A stretch of 64,000 bases of DNA from Helichrysum umbraculigerum (taxonomy: Eukaryota; Streptophyta; Magnoliopsida; Asterales; Asteraceae): positions 806,001 through 870,000 of the forward strand of contig CATIUR010000011.1 of assembly GCA_949592205.1 (NCBI GenBank). Direction: 5' to 3'. The translations under genes and the position numbers were made by a program. The notes beneath the pieces were generated by a model that worked only from the letters and a program-made list of their open reading frames with translations, was not told where the DNA came from and made no database searches. Of the stretch, positions 1 to 9,500 are shown one piece after another (within the stretch, counting starts at the first letter, position 1; each line of letters begins with the position of its first letter).

Positions 1-636
1 GATATTCTATATGCCGTGGGACTAATCAGTCGGTTCATGGAATCACCTACTACTTCCCACTTGAAGACTGCTAAAAGGATTCTACGCTATCTCAAAGGTA
101 CGCTTGATTTTGGTATATTATATTCATCATCTAATGACTTCGAGCTTGTGGGCTATAGCGACAGTGATTGGGCTGGCAATTTCGATGATAGTAAAAGCAC
201 ATCGGGATTTTTATTCTTCCTTGGCAACAATGCATTCACATGGTCTTCAAAGAAGCAACCAATTGTTACTCTGTCTACTTGCGAAGCAGAGTATGTAGCT
301 GCAACATCATGTGTGTGCCATGCTATTTGGCTTAGAAGTATATTGAAGGAGCTACACATGGCACAAGAGGATGCGACAAAGATCTTCGTGGATAATAAGT
401 CATCGATTGACTTAGCGAAAAATCCTGTTTACCATGATCGAAGTAAGCATATAAATACTCGCTATCACTTTATTCGAGAGTGTATCGCAAGGAAGGATGT
501 GCAAGTGATACATACAAAGTCAGAAGACCAAGTAGCAGACATCTTTACCAAGCCGCTGAAAGAGAGAGACTTTTCAAGACTAAGGATGCAGCTTGGTGTC
601 GGCAAATCAAGTTTAAAGGGGGGTGTTGTATCATAA
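1..636 (+). CDS. Ty1/copia polyprotein, C-terminal RNase H part (cut by window edge)
   Basis: The frame is open from the first base, so the polyprotein continues to the left of the window. What remains is the end of the reverse transcriptase and the RNase H domain. The three acidic RNase H positions are visible in YSDSDWAG, STCEAEYVA and DNKSSIDLA, followed by the usual copia ending HINTRYHFIRE and ADIFTKPL. The enzyme would remove the RNA strand during copying of the element. The stop codon at 634-636 lies a few bases inside the 3' LTR, as in many copia elements. No stop or frameshift is seen in this piece, so the element may be fairly young. Lineage within copia not assigned. Confidence 0.95.
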   Translation, partial: DILYAVGLISRFMESPTTSHLKTAKRILRYLKGTLDFGILYSSSNDFELVGYSDSDWAGNFDDSKSTSGFLFFLGNNAFTWSSKKQPIVTLSTCEAEYVAATSCVCHAIWLRSILKELHMAQEDATKIFVDNKSSIDLAKNPVYHDRSKHINTRYHFIRECIARKDVQVIHTKSEDQVADIFTKPLKERDFSRLRMQLGVGKSSLKGGVVS

Positions 637-1046
637 ACTTGATTTGATCCAAATTAGTATTGGATCATGAAGTTAATTTGGTCCAATTAATAGATAAGCC
701 CAAGCCCAAGAATAAGAAAATATCAAGAGATATTTTTATAGAATGTGGTAGAAGATTCCTATAGAAAAATCTAGTTGAAATATCTTGTAAAAATATCTAG
801 TGGAAATATCTAGTAAAATATCTAGTAAGAAATATCTAGTATCCATGGAAATATCTAGTGTGTGGAACTTTCCATGGAGTAGTATAAATAAGTGATGGTG
901 TAACCATTTGTAACCAAGTCATTGTAAGCAAGTTTGTAATCAATAAACACATAGTTCTCTAAATCCTCTCTTTCAAATATCCTTTCAACCTCTTTCACCT
1001 AAAACCTCTCAATTACATCAAGCCTAGAAAGCTCAAAGAGCTAACA
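624..1046 (+). mobile_element. 3' LTR of the left-edge copia element
   Basis: The LTR starts TGTTGTATCA right after a purine tract (AAAGGGGGG, 615-623) that fits a polypurine tract, and ends at CTAACA (1041-1046). It has a TATA-like box (TATAAATA, about 883) and an AATAAA at about 940. Positions 770-860 carry about seven copies of the word AAATATCTAGT or close variants. The right end is fixed by the NAC coding sequence that starts at 1048. The expected 5-bp target duplication would be GACTC (1047-1051), but the other copy is outside the window. Confidence 0.8.
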
Positions 1047-1047
1047 G

Positions 1048-1146
1048 ACTCAGCTTAGTTTACCGCCAGGTTTCCGGTTTTACCCGAGCGACGAGGAGCT
1101 GTTGGTGCAATACCTTTGCCGGAAAGTCGCCGGGCATGATTTCTAA
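1048..1146 (+). pseudogene. NAC-domain N-terminal fragment
   Basis: One frame reads TQLSLPPGFRFYPSDEELL, then VQYLCRKVAGHDF and a stop. This is the start of NAC subdomain A and most resembles the ANAC019/055/072 (RD26) group as I remember it, where LTQLSLPPGFRFYP lies close to the initiator. The fragment starts one base after the copia LTR end, so the retrotransposon seems to have inserted at about codon 9 of a NAC gene. After GHDF the similarity stops at TAA (1144-1146), and no further NAC exon is seen downstream. It is a truncated remnant, not a working transcription factor. Confidence 0.8.
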
Positions 1147-1444
1147 GTATAGTCTCTTATAATTTCATCACATCTACTTCATTAATTAATTTAAGTATAT
1201 CTATATATTCAAATTGATGGAGATCATGGTAGAGTATTTATCTAATCAAGATGTCTATTATAGCAATTAATGCCGTTTTTTCTCCTTTTTTTTTTTTTTC
1301 ACGGAGTATTGTGGTAAATGAGCTTAACGTATTCCTATAAAGAGGTTCATGACCATTCAAATGAACAGTACGTTTAGAGTGATCCCCCCTTCCCCACATC
1401 CATCCTCTTGTTAGAATATAAAACTTGCAAACCTGCATATACTA
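1147..1444. other. Spacer between NAC fragment and ERF exon
   Basis: AT-rich sequence with a T-run at 1287-1300. No coding similarity is seen. TATAAAAC at about 1418 lies too close to the ATG at 1445 to be a clear TATA box for it. Confidence 0.5.
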
Positions 1445-2551
1445 ATGTTTACACTTCAATCCCTTTCATCCTTTGAGTCTGAAAATAGTCAACCACGTAT
1501 CACCGATTCATCTTTCTTGAATATGTTCCCTAACCTAAATGAAGAAAATCACGACTCTCAGGAAAAGAGTCGTGAACAACCGTTGTTCTGTGCAACCTTC
1601 TTGGAATCAAGTCAATTAGAAGAAGGTTGCACAGAAACGGGACCTAAAAAAAAGAAAAGACCGTCACCTGATGTGGAGGTAGATGGGAAGCGTTATAGAG
1701 GAGTTAGAAGGCGTCCATGGGGTAAGTTCGCTGCCGAAATAAGGAATCCTGAAAAGAAAAAGGCGCGATTCTGGCTAGGTACATTTGATACACCTGAACA
1801 AGCTGCATTAGCTTATGATAGAGCGGCTTTTAAGTTTCATGGTTCAAGAGCTAAGGTTAATTTCCCTCTTTTAATCGGCTGCGATGATCGACCTATTATG
1901 TTTCCTCCTATGCGAGATACGACTCATCAACCACATCAACAACAACCGTCGTCCTCAATGTCAGCATCTTTTAAGCCACCACCCGGACTGTCACATGAAG
2001 AAAGTGATGATCCAAGGCACTCGACGTCGTCATTTGTTGACAGAATTCCAATGTCATTTGATGATAGAAACATATCACCAGTACTGTCAAATGAAGGTGA
2101 AGCACCGCCAAACGATTATAACAAATCTGTGCCGCGGCCACTTGATGATAAAAACATATCACCTGTGCAATCAAATCTATCAACCGATGGTTTAAGGACA
2201 ATTGCTGACGTGCGAAGTACACCCTCACCTTTCAACGTACAAAGGGGTTTAGTAGTAGAACCTTTGTACACCATGAAAAAGTTTAAGCAGTACGTACATA
2301 CTCCAAACGAGGACCTACTACCTCAATTGGTCAAAACCCATTATAACGATGATGAAGACGATGATGATCAGAAGTTAATCAATATCATCTATTCCCCTCT
2401 AAGAGATAAAATGGACTCCGAACCGTTCAGAATCTTATCAGAGACCGCATTCAACTGCTTGAACGATCAGCGAACACAACGTCCCAACATTGGTCAAATT
2501 ATCATGGACCTTGAAAAAGCATTGAAGATTCAAAAGGAACTCGACAATCCC
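1445..2551 (+). CDS. AP2/ERF domain fused to the C-terminal end of a kinase domain (exon 1, 369 codons)
   Basis: Residues about 78-141 form one AP2/ERF domain (YRGVRRRPWGKFAAEI, then WLGTFDTPEQAALAYDRAA) preceded by a basic KKKKRP run. The layout resembles ERF group IX activators, nuclear GCC-box binders. The usual Asp after EIR is Asn here (EIRNP). A Ser/Pro-rich linker carries two copies of DD(R/K)NISPV(L/Q)SN. From about residue 275 the same frame reads as the last subdomain of a plant receptor-like kinase: HY..D, FRILSETAFNCL, RTQRPNIGQI, LEKALKIQ. There is no G-loop, HRD or DFG, so this kinase piece is not catalytic. The exon ends at a good donor (GTAAGT, 2552) in phase 0. Reading on without splicing reaches a stop at 2579. 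The AP2 part is near certain. The fusion is visible in the DNA, but its transcription is unknown. Confidence 0.85.
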
Positions 2552-2639
2552 GTAAGTCCATCATCTTATTATTTTTTATAAAATAATTTACTTTTTAAAT
2601 TAAAAATTTCGTGACTATTTGATGCAATTGATGTTGAAG

Positions 2640-2696
2640 AAGTCCCCGTCGGTAGCTGCGAATCAAGTTAGAGGACCCTCATCTAGCCTTTCGGAG
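2640..2696 (+). CDS. Probable linker exon between kinase repeats (19 codons)
   Basis: The sequence KSPSVAANQVRGPSSSLSE lies between an AG (2638-2639) and a donor GTAAAT (2697). Its phase fits both the ERF/kinase exon before it and the kinase exon at 11634, where it would continue as AANLKHLRIPL. In multi-kinase proteins of this family such short Ser-rich linkers join one kinase domain to the next. The pyrimidine tract before the AG is poor, so the exact start could be 2640 or 2643. The composite LTR array begins 122 bp downstream, inside the following intron. Confidence 0.55.
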
Positions 2697-2818
2697 GTAA
2701 ATTATAAATTCTTGAGTTATTTCTTCTTACTCTTTACTATTACTATCGTAAGCAATTACTATTTAAACAATTGCAAGGAATATTCTTATAGTTCACACGT
2801 ATTATTATCGTTGGTTAC

Positions 2819-2853
2819 TGATGCGGAACCAACAATGTTCTCTTCAACAAAAC

Positions 2854-2902
<49 letters not shown>

Positions 2903-3235
2903 TCATTAAGTTTTATCTTAATGGTATGTTTAATGTTTTATTTAATAGTTTGCAACCTTTGATTTGTCTTAGACTTTTGATTAGTCTTAGACTTTTCAAC
3001 TTCATAAGTTATTAGTCTTTTTTTAGTCTATATTAAGGCTTTATTATGTAATAGAAAAAGTTAGTTTTGAAGATCATATAAAAGTTTATTTTCTCTCAAT
3101 TTTGTGTTAGACAATTGAGTTGAATTATCCTAGCAACGGTATTCTTTGTGAATCAACGTTTGTTGGAAGAATTATTCCTGGTATTCATAGGAATCAACAG
3201 GTTTAATTTGTGTTATCTTATTTCACCCTACATCA
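2819..3235 (+). repeat. LTR A of the composite element
   Basis: Starts TGATGCGGAACCAACAATG, carries an (AAT)n tract at about 2856-2900 and ends CACCCTACATCA. It has one copy of the word CGGTATTCTTTGTGAATCAA near its 3' end, where LTRs B and C have two. The target-site copy GTTAC precedes it. Confidence 0.88.
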
Positions 3236-3266
3236 GTTGGTATCAAAGCCAAAATTCATGTTCGAA

Positions 3267-3965
3267 ATGGTGATCTACGATGTCTATGAAGAACTAGAGA
3301 AACCCAATGAAGAAGAGATTCAATTCATAAATAACGTTCTCGATGGCAAATTTGGGTTTTCTAGTTATAAAGAAAAGGAAGAAATATTCCATCCGTGTTG
3401 CCAAATCAAAAATGACCATTCTGATGTCATTAACAATGGAGTAACATGTGAAAATGTTATTTCATTGAGTATGGTTGATAAGTTATCATTTGAAGAGGAA
3501 GATTACACACATCATCATAATCAATCTTTACTTAGAAAAGAAAAAGATTATAACGGTGCTACGAAGATGTTGATTGTTTCATCTTTATTGGAATGTAATT
3601 ATGAATCTTCGAAATGGCAAGATAATGCTACGTTTCATTTTCCAAGAGATAGAAGTATATTTCACAAAAGGTTTTATTTGTCTACTACTACTCTTATTCT
3701 CTTTGGTTACATTCTTTTAACCTCTACATTATTAATGTTACTAATTTATCTCCAAATGTTAAAGAAAAATTCAGTCAAGACTCGAGGACGAGTCGGGTTT
3801 AACCCGGGGAGAATGATACAGGACGTGGCACCAAGAAAAATAAAGTTTCTGAATTTTCGTCAACTTCAAAGAATAAACTGGAACGATCATGTTCAAGGGG
3901 AAGATTCATCGAATTTAGACATGACTCTTGAATTAGGAGTGACTCTTGAGTTATGTGTCTCTTGA
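3267..3965 (+). CDS. Unknown ORF in internal region 1 with a C-terminal membrane segment
   Basis: The start is ATG 3267, the position shared by all three copies (MVIYD.Y.ELEKP); an in-frame ATG nine bases earlier is not shared. The product begins with an acidic region (VLDGKFGFSSY) followed by a low-complexity middle. It ends with a hydrophobic stretch near residues 150-175 (ILFGYILLTSTLLMLLIYLQ) and basic residues. No family recognised; it is not a clear gag, protease or polymerase. In this copy the frame runs on into LTR B, giving 232 residues. The 3' end of the internal region (TCGAGGACGAGTC) recalls the end of gypsy-type pol genes, a weak hint to the parent element. Confidence 0.5.
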   Translation: MVIYDVYEELEKPNEEEIQFINNVLDGKFGFSSYKEKEEIFHPCCQIKNDHSDVINNGVTCENVISLSMVDKLSFEEEDYTHHHNQSLLRKEKDYNGATKMLIVSSLLECNYESSKWQDNATFHFPRDRSIFHKRFYLSTTTLILFGYILLTSTLLMLLIYLQMLKKNSVKTRGRVGFNPGRMIQDVAPRKIKFLNFRQLQRINWNDHVQGEDSSNLDMTLELGVTLELCVS

Positions 3966-4333
3966 GTTGATAGTCTCTTGAGTTATGAGTCTCTTGGTTT
4001 ATTTAGTCATTTATTAGTTTTTAACTCTAGACTTTTGATATTTCATATATTAATATCTATTAATAATTTTAGTCCTTTATATAGTCTATCAAGTTGTAAT
4101 AGAATGGAAGTTTTTTAGTTGATGATTATATGAAAAAATTGAATGTTCTCACATGTTGCGTTGGTCAATTGAGTTGAATTTATCCTCCCCGCGGTATTCT
4201 TTTGAATCAACGTGTGTTGGAAAATCCTAACCGCGGTATTCTTTGTGAATCAACGCCTGTTAGAAGGAATTATACTTGGGTATTCTTAGAATCGACAAGT
4301 TTAATTCGTGTTATCTTTTTTCACCCTACATCA
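3814..4333 (+). repeat. LTR B, a divergent member of the composite element
   Basis: Starts TGATACAGGACG instead of TGATGCGGAACC and lacks the AAT tract, yet ends with the same CACCCTACATCA. Its 3' third matches the other LTRs and contains two copies of the word CGCGGTATTCTTT.GAATCAACG. Its 5' half is different (repeats of TCTTGAGTTA at about 3926-3985). It is therefore a sub-family LTR joined with members of another sub-family. Confidence 0.82.
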
Positions 4334-4364
4334 GTTGGTATCAGAGCCGAAATTCCTGTTAGAA

Positions 4365-4940
4365 ATGGTAATCTACGATATTTATGAGGAGCTAGAGAAA
4401 CCCGATGAACGTGAGATTTTGTTTATAAACAGAATTCTCGATGGTAAATTTGGGTTTTCTAGTTTTGAAGAAATGGAAGACATATATCTTACGAGTTGTA
4501 ACAACAAAAATGACAATTGTGATTTCATTAACAATGGAGTAACATGTAAAAATGTTATTTCATTGAATATCTTTGATAAGTTATCATTTGAAGAGGAAGA
4601 CTACACACATCATCATAATCAATCTTTTCTTAGCAAAGAAAAAGATTTTAATGGTGCCACGAAGATATTGATTGTTTCACATTTATTGGAAAGTAATTAT
4701 GAATCTTTCGAATGGCATAGTGATCCTAAGAACATTCAACGAACATTTCAACATTCAAGAAAGAGAAGTTTTTTTCATACTAATGTGAAAAGGGTTTATT
4801 CTTCTACTACTACCTTTGCTCTCGTTGGTTATATTCTTATAACCTCTACATTGTTAATGCTCATGATCTATCTCCAAATGTTGAAGAAAAAAAAATTCAG
4901 AAGACTCGAGGACGAGTCGCTTTTAACCCGGGTAGAATGA
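4365..4940 (+). CDS. Unknown ORF in internal region 2 with a C-terminal membrane segment
   Basis: 191 residues from the shared ATG. It is similar along its length to the internal-1 ORF: VIYD.YEELEKPDE, ILDGKFGFSSFEEMED, LSFEEEDYTHHHNQS, and the C-terminal hydrophobic stretch FALVGYILITSTLLMLMIYL followed by lysines. It stops in the first bases of LTR C. The frame is open despite many substitutions against copy 1, and the nucleotide changes leave the hydrophobic helix intact. No family recognised. Confidence 0.5.
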   Translation: MVIYDIYEELEKPDEREILFINRILDGKFGFSSFEEMEDIYLTSCNNKNDNCDFINNGVTCKNVISLNIFDKLSFEEEDYTHHHNQSFLSKEKDFNGATKILIVSHLLESNYESFEWHSDPKNIQRTFQHSRKRSFFHTNVKRVYSSTTTFALVGYILITSTLLMLMIYLQMLKKKKFRRLEDESLLTRVE

Positions 4941-5397
4941 TGCGGAACCAACAATGTTCTCTTCAACAAAACAATAATAATAATAATATTAATAATATTA
5001 ATAATAATAATAATAATATCATTAAGTTTTATCTTAATGGTAATTAGTACCATTATTATGTTTTATTGTTTTCTTTAAGTTTTGCAACTCTTGATAATCC
5101 TAGACTTTTGATTTTTCCATAGGTTATAGCTTCTTTAGTTCCCTTTAAAAGGCTACCAAAATGTAATAGAAATATATATGATAAGTTTATGATTTTATGA
5201 AATCTACATTTTCTCTCAAATTGTGTTGTTCAATTGAGTTAAAATTTATCCTAACCGCGGTATTCTTGTGAATCAACGTGTGTTGGAAATTTCTAACCGC
5301 GGTATTCTGTCGAATCAACGCTTGTTGGAAGGAATTATTCTTGGGTATTCTTAGAATCAACAAGTTTAATTTGTTATCTTTTTTTCACCCTACATCA
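4938..5397 (+). repeat. LTR C of the composite element
   Basis: Starts TGATGCGGAACC like A and D. It has a shorter, interrupted AAT/ATT tract (4973-5020) and two copies of the word CCGCGGTATTCT...GAATCAACG (about 5255 and 5297), as in LTR B. It therefore looks mosaic: its 5' part is like A and D, its 3' part like B. Confidence 0.82.
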
Positions 5398-5428
5398 ATT
5401 GGTATCAGAGCTAAAATTCCTGTTCGAA

Positions 5429-6037
5429 ATGGTAATCTACGATGTCTATGATGAGCTAGAGAAACCCGATGAATATGAGATTTTGTTTATAAACAAAATT
5501 CTCGATGGCAACTTTGAGTTTTCAGGTTATGAAGATATTGAAGATGTATTCCATTCGAGTTGTAACAACAAAAATGACAATTATAATGCCATTATTGACG
5601 AAGACGTAGATTATGAAGCTACAATGGCCACAAAGCTTTCAATTGCCAGGAATATTTTTTATTTGGAGAAGGATTTGATACTAATTTCTAGTTCATTCAA
5701 GAAGTTCTTGTCTGAAAATGAGGAATGGTTGACACAGTATGCTACTTTTTGTTTCTTACGAGATTTCTTTGACCACAACAACTGTGGTGCATTTACTCGA
5801 TTTACGAAAGACACGCTTGAAAAGCTCGTGTCCCAAGACAGCTTGCAATACGACATTATATGCCTCCATTATTATATTCAATATCATTTGCATTTACAAC
5901 TCTCAGAATCAGCAGAATATGCAAAAGAGAAAGGAGTGGTATTAAAAGGAGTGGTCTCTAAATTGTTGATGCTACTAATCTATCTTCAAATGTTGAAGAA
6001 AAACTCCAGTCAAGACTCGAGGACGAGTCGCTTTTAA
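5429..6037 (+). CDS. Unknown ORF in internal region 3, divergent middle
   Basis: 202 residues from the shared ATG. The N-terminus (MVIYDVYDELEKPDEYEI, ILDGNFEFSGYEDIED) and the C-terminus (LLMLLIYLQMLKK) match copies 1 and 2. The middle is replaced by different sequence (LEKDLILISSSFKKFLSEN, TRFTKDTLEKLVSQDSLQYD) that looks like ordinary globular protein. It stops 11 bp before LTR D. No function assigned. The replaced middle may be captured sequence or a different sub-family. Confidence 0.5.
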   Translation: MVIYDVYDELEKPDEYEILFINKILDGNFEFSGYEDIEDVFHSSCNNKNDNYNAIIDEDVDYEATMATKLSIARNIFYLEKDLILISSSFKKFLSENEEWLTQYATFCFLRDFFDHNNCGAFTRFTKDTLEKLVSQDSLQYDIICLHYYIQYHLHLQLSESAEYAKEKGVVLKGVVSKLLMLLIYLQMLKKNSSQDSRTSRF

Positions 6038-6048
6038 CCCGGGGAGAA

Positions 6049-6083
6049 TGATGCGGAACCAACAATGTTCTCTTCAACAAAAC

Positions 6084-6168
<85 letters not shown>

Positions 6169-6519
6169 TCATTAAGTTTTATCTTAATGGTATGTTTAAT
6201 GTTTTATTTAATAGTTTGCAACCTTTGATTTGTCTTAGACTTTAATTTAGTCTTAGACTTTTGATTAGTCTTAGACTTTTCAAATTCATAAGTTATTAGT
6301 CTTTTTTTAGTCTATATTAAGGCTTTATTATGTAATAGAAAAAGTTAGTTTTGAAGATCATATAAAAGTTTATTTTCTCTCAATTTTGTGTTAGACAATT
6401 GAGTTGAATTATCCTAGCAACGGTATTCTTTGTGAATCAACGTTTGTTGGAAGAATTATTCCTGGTATTCATAGGAATCAACAGGTTTAATTTGTGTTAT
6501 CTTATTTCACCCTACATCA
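6049..6519 (+). repeat. LTR D of the composite element
   Basis: Nearly identical to LTR A, with a longer AAT tract (about 6086-6166) and a short extra repeat of the word GTCTTAGACTTT near 6240. It ends CACCCTACATCA at 6519 and is followed by the second target-site copy GTTAC (6520-6524). This match shows A and D are the true outer ends of the inserted unit. Confidence 0.88.
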
Positions 6520-6524
6520 GTTAC

Positions 6525-7559
6525 TATGCTTTATTTTTCGTAAGGGTTGTTGCACTTTCAATATCTCTTATAAGTTAAATGACTAAGAGAGATTCAGTTC
6601 AGTATTCTAGTGATTATTTTATTATTATTTTTTGTAAAAACAAATTAAATATTTAAAACAAACAAATAACACTAAATAAATACAAATAAATATATTAAAA
6701 CAAAACTAATTAATTAAAATACATTCACTAAAGCAAAAATAAAATAAAAGTAAAACATACAAAATATTATAATAAAAAATAATATAAAAAGCTAAACGAT
6801 CAAACCCACCCACCCTTTCTTCTTCTACTGTATCTCTTCTTCATCTCACTCACCTCCATTTTTTTAGAAAAAAAAAACCTTCGAAGCTCACCTTTCTTCT
6901 TCTTCAACGGAAAAAAAATTAAAATGGAGAACGGCTCGTAGCTCACCGTTTGGAACTCGACGCTCACGACGAACGCCGGCAGGGTATGCCAAACGCCGAC
7001 CTCCGGCGTTTTCGTGGGTTGAACGGCGAGCTAAAACGGGTCGCTCCTCGTGCTCTAAGGGTACGTTTGATAAGGTAGGCTGAGGCTTAGGAGAATTGTT
7101 TGGCAAATTAGCTGTAGATGTATCTTTTTAAAATATAAAATAACATAAAAGGACATTAATATAATAATAAATGGTAAACCTACGCAAAAGTAAATTTACC
7201 AAACAACATCGAGAATGGTCCTTCACCTACCTAAAGTGACTAAAATACCCTTTGATCGTTTAGATCTCGACTATCCAAAAATATCAAGGGAAAGGGTACT
7301 TAAGTCATTTTAGGTGGGGGAGGGACTAATTTCAAGCACAACGTAAACTTATTAAACTTAAAAGGTGAAAAAAGAAGTACAAGGACGATTTTCATAAATC
7401 GATGTAAACCACATCGATCATTATGGAATTTACACTTTCAAAAATAATGATTTTGTAGCAAATTTTTCCTAATTAATGACATATAGATAATCGATTCATA
7501 TTCCTAAAATAGTTTAAAATATTAACTAAAAAAAGAATCTAGAAATTTAGAAGAAATAT
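6525..7559. other. Intronic spacer, no gene seen
   Basis: AT-rich sequence with a pyrimidine-rich stretch (6815-6860). A GGTACGTTTGATAAGG word at about 7059, with TGTTTGGCAAA at about 7097, resembles the edge of hAT-like MITEs, but no matching far end was found. Short frames here have no recognisable product. Confidence 0.5.
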
Positions 7560-8560
7560 CAACTACCGCTGGCTACCACCACCTGCCGCCGGATTTTTTT
7601 TAATTTAATTTTCTTTTCCAAATTTATTTACATATTGTCACTTTGTATTGCATTTTATTTAAAATTATACTGCATTTTTTTTTATTTTTATTGCATTTTG
7701 TATATATATATTTAGTAGATATTGTTCGTTTTTACCACATTTTGTATTTTACACATTATCCTTTTGATGCTTTTACTGCATTTTATTTATACACCCCGAT
7801 CTAATATATATTACTTGTTTTCTATTGCATTTATATAATCTATTTTGTACTGCATTTTGTTAAAATTACACGGCATTTTATTATTATTACTGCATTTTTC
7901 ATATATTACATATTTTTTTTTTGCTGTTTTTATATTATACATATTATCCATTTTTACTGCATTTTGTATAAAAGTATAATACGTATTGTAATTTTTACAG
8001 CATTTTGCATATATTTCATTTTAGAACACATTGTTCGTATTTTACTGCATTTTTCATATATTTCATTTATTAGATATTGTTTGTTATTCACTACATTTTG
8101 TATTATATGTATTATCTATTTGTATTACATTTTGTATAAAAGTATACTACACATTTTATTTTACTGCATTTTATATATATTTCATTTATGACATATTCTG
8201 TTTTTACTACATTTTATATTATACATATTATCCATTTGTATTTGTACGGCATCTGCTGACATCGTGTATAGAATATGTAGTAAAATATATAAAATTTTTA
8301 GTTAATTAACAATAATATACAAAATGCAGTGAAAAAACTTATAGTATTATTCAAAATGTAGTATAAAAAGGGATACTATATGTAACAAAAAATTTATAAA
8401 AATAAAATAAAAAGAATTTTGAAAAAAATAACTTTCTACTGCGACTGGTGGCGGCCGACAGTGGATGGCAGCAGCCAAGTGGTGGCGGTAGGTGCTGGGG
8501 GTGGTGGTAGGTGGGGTTAGAGGAAGAAGAAGGTTGGAGAAAGAAGAAAAGAAATTGAAG
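7560..8560. repeat. Degenerate AT-rich array of TGCATTTT words between CCACC- and GGTGG-rich ends
   Basis: From about 7640 to 8260 the word (T)ACTGCATTTTGTAT or a close variant recurs every 40-60 bp, and its complement (AAAATGCAGT) appears at about 8325. The left end is rich in CCACCACC..GCCGCC (7568-7590) and the right end in GGTGGCGG..GGTGGTGG (8449-8515), a crude inversion. It looks like the inside of an old non-autonomous DNA transposon. No target duplication was found. Confidence 0.4.
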
Positions 8561-8977
8561 GTGTTAAAATGTAAAAAATCAAAATAGTGGAAGGGGTGTT
8601 GGGTGAACTTTTTTGTTATATTTTTTTTTGTTATCTCTTAACACTATTTTTCAAACTAATTACAAAAATGTCATCCCTTATAACCATTGTTCCAAACCAC
8701 ATGATGATCGAATAACCACAATTAATCTTCTCTTCTTTCTTCTTAAAAACTCCTTCCGCTATGATCCTCCATCAGATAAGAAATCAGATAAAATATGATA
8801 TATTTATCTTTATTTTTCCCTTTCTTATATCTATTTTCTAACATGTCTCTAATCAAAGTTCAATTATAGTTTGCAAATAGAGAAGATTTTTTTTTCTTTT
8901 CGTGTGTTAATTTCCGAGGACTATTAATTGAATTCTTTTATGTTCCATTAAAATAAGAGTTGATATCTCGTGAGAAT

Positions 8978-9500
8978 CACTACATTACAAAAGTTTTTAC
9001 GTGTAATTAACTTCATTATTATGTGAAAATTGATTTATGTTCGATTGAGAGAAAAAAATAAGCTAGACACTAAAATTACGTCTTAACACATTTAACCGCT
9101 TTGTTCACATCAGTAGCGGAACCAGCACGGGACTGGTGGGTGCTGGGCCAGTAGTCATAGAGACAGTGGTCTCTGAGGAAAAGTCGGATTTGTGACATGT
9201 GTCGCTATATTTGGCATCATATATAACGACATCGTATATTTCAAAGCAAATTTGCGACACTCCAAATGGATCGCGATATAAGTCGCTTTAAATTTGGAGA
9301 CTTATGTGTACATGACGCTATGTATTTAGTAAATTTTAAAGTCATCGCTACCTTGGTAGCTGCTCGTGTCTCTATTTTTAGGAAAGTCGCTATACATGTC
9401 TCTGCTAGCGTTGCCACATATGAATATGTCGATATCCAAATCGCTAAACATGTCGCTGTTTTAGACATGTGTTGCATCATTTTTTTCATAATTCTTATAT
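8978..9500. mobile_element. Possible CACTA end with GTCGCTA-type subterminal repeats
   Basis: CACTACATTACAAAAG at 8978 resembles a CACTA terminus. From 9180 to 9480 the word GTCGCTA/GTCGCTTT or its relatives (GACGCTA, ATCGCTA) recurs about a dozen times, like the short transposase-binding repeats of En/Spm elements. A transposase-like remnant follows at 9925-11045. The other terminus was not found. Confidence 0.4.

Larger units (their letters stand above)
2819..6519 (+). mobile_element. Composite non-autonomous LTR array: four LTRs, three internal regions, one target duplication
   Basis: Order: LTR A (2819-3235), internal 1, LTR B (3814-4333), internal 2, LTR C (4938-5397), internal 3, LTR D (6049-6519). 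Each LTR starts TGAT and ends CTACATCA. Each internal region starts with TTGGTATCA, matching an initiator-tRNA-Met primer site, and ends with a purine-rich AACCCGGG(G/T)AGAA before the next LTR. GTTAC flanks the whole unit (2814-2818 and 6520-6524), and no such duplication surrounds the inner units. The outer LTRs A and D are nearly identical apart from their AAT repeats and a small indel. It lies in the sense direction in the intron between exon 2696 and exon 11634. No reverse transcriptase or integrase is present, so movement must have depended on another element. Confidence 0.9.
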
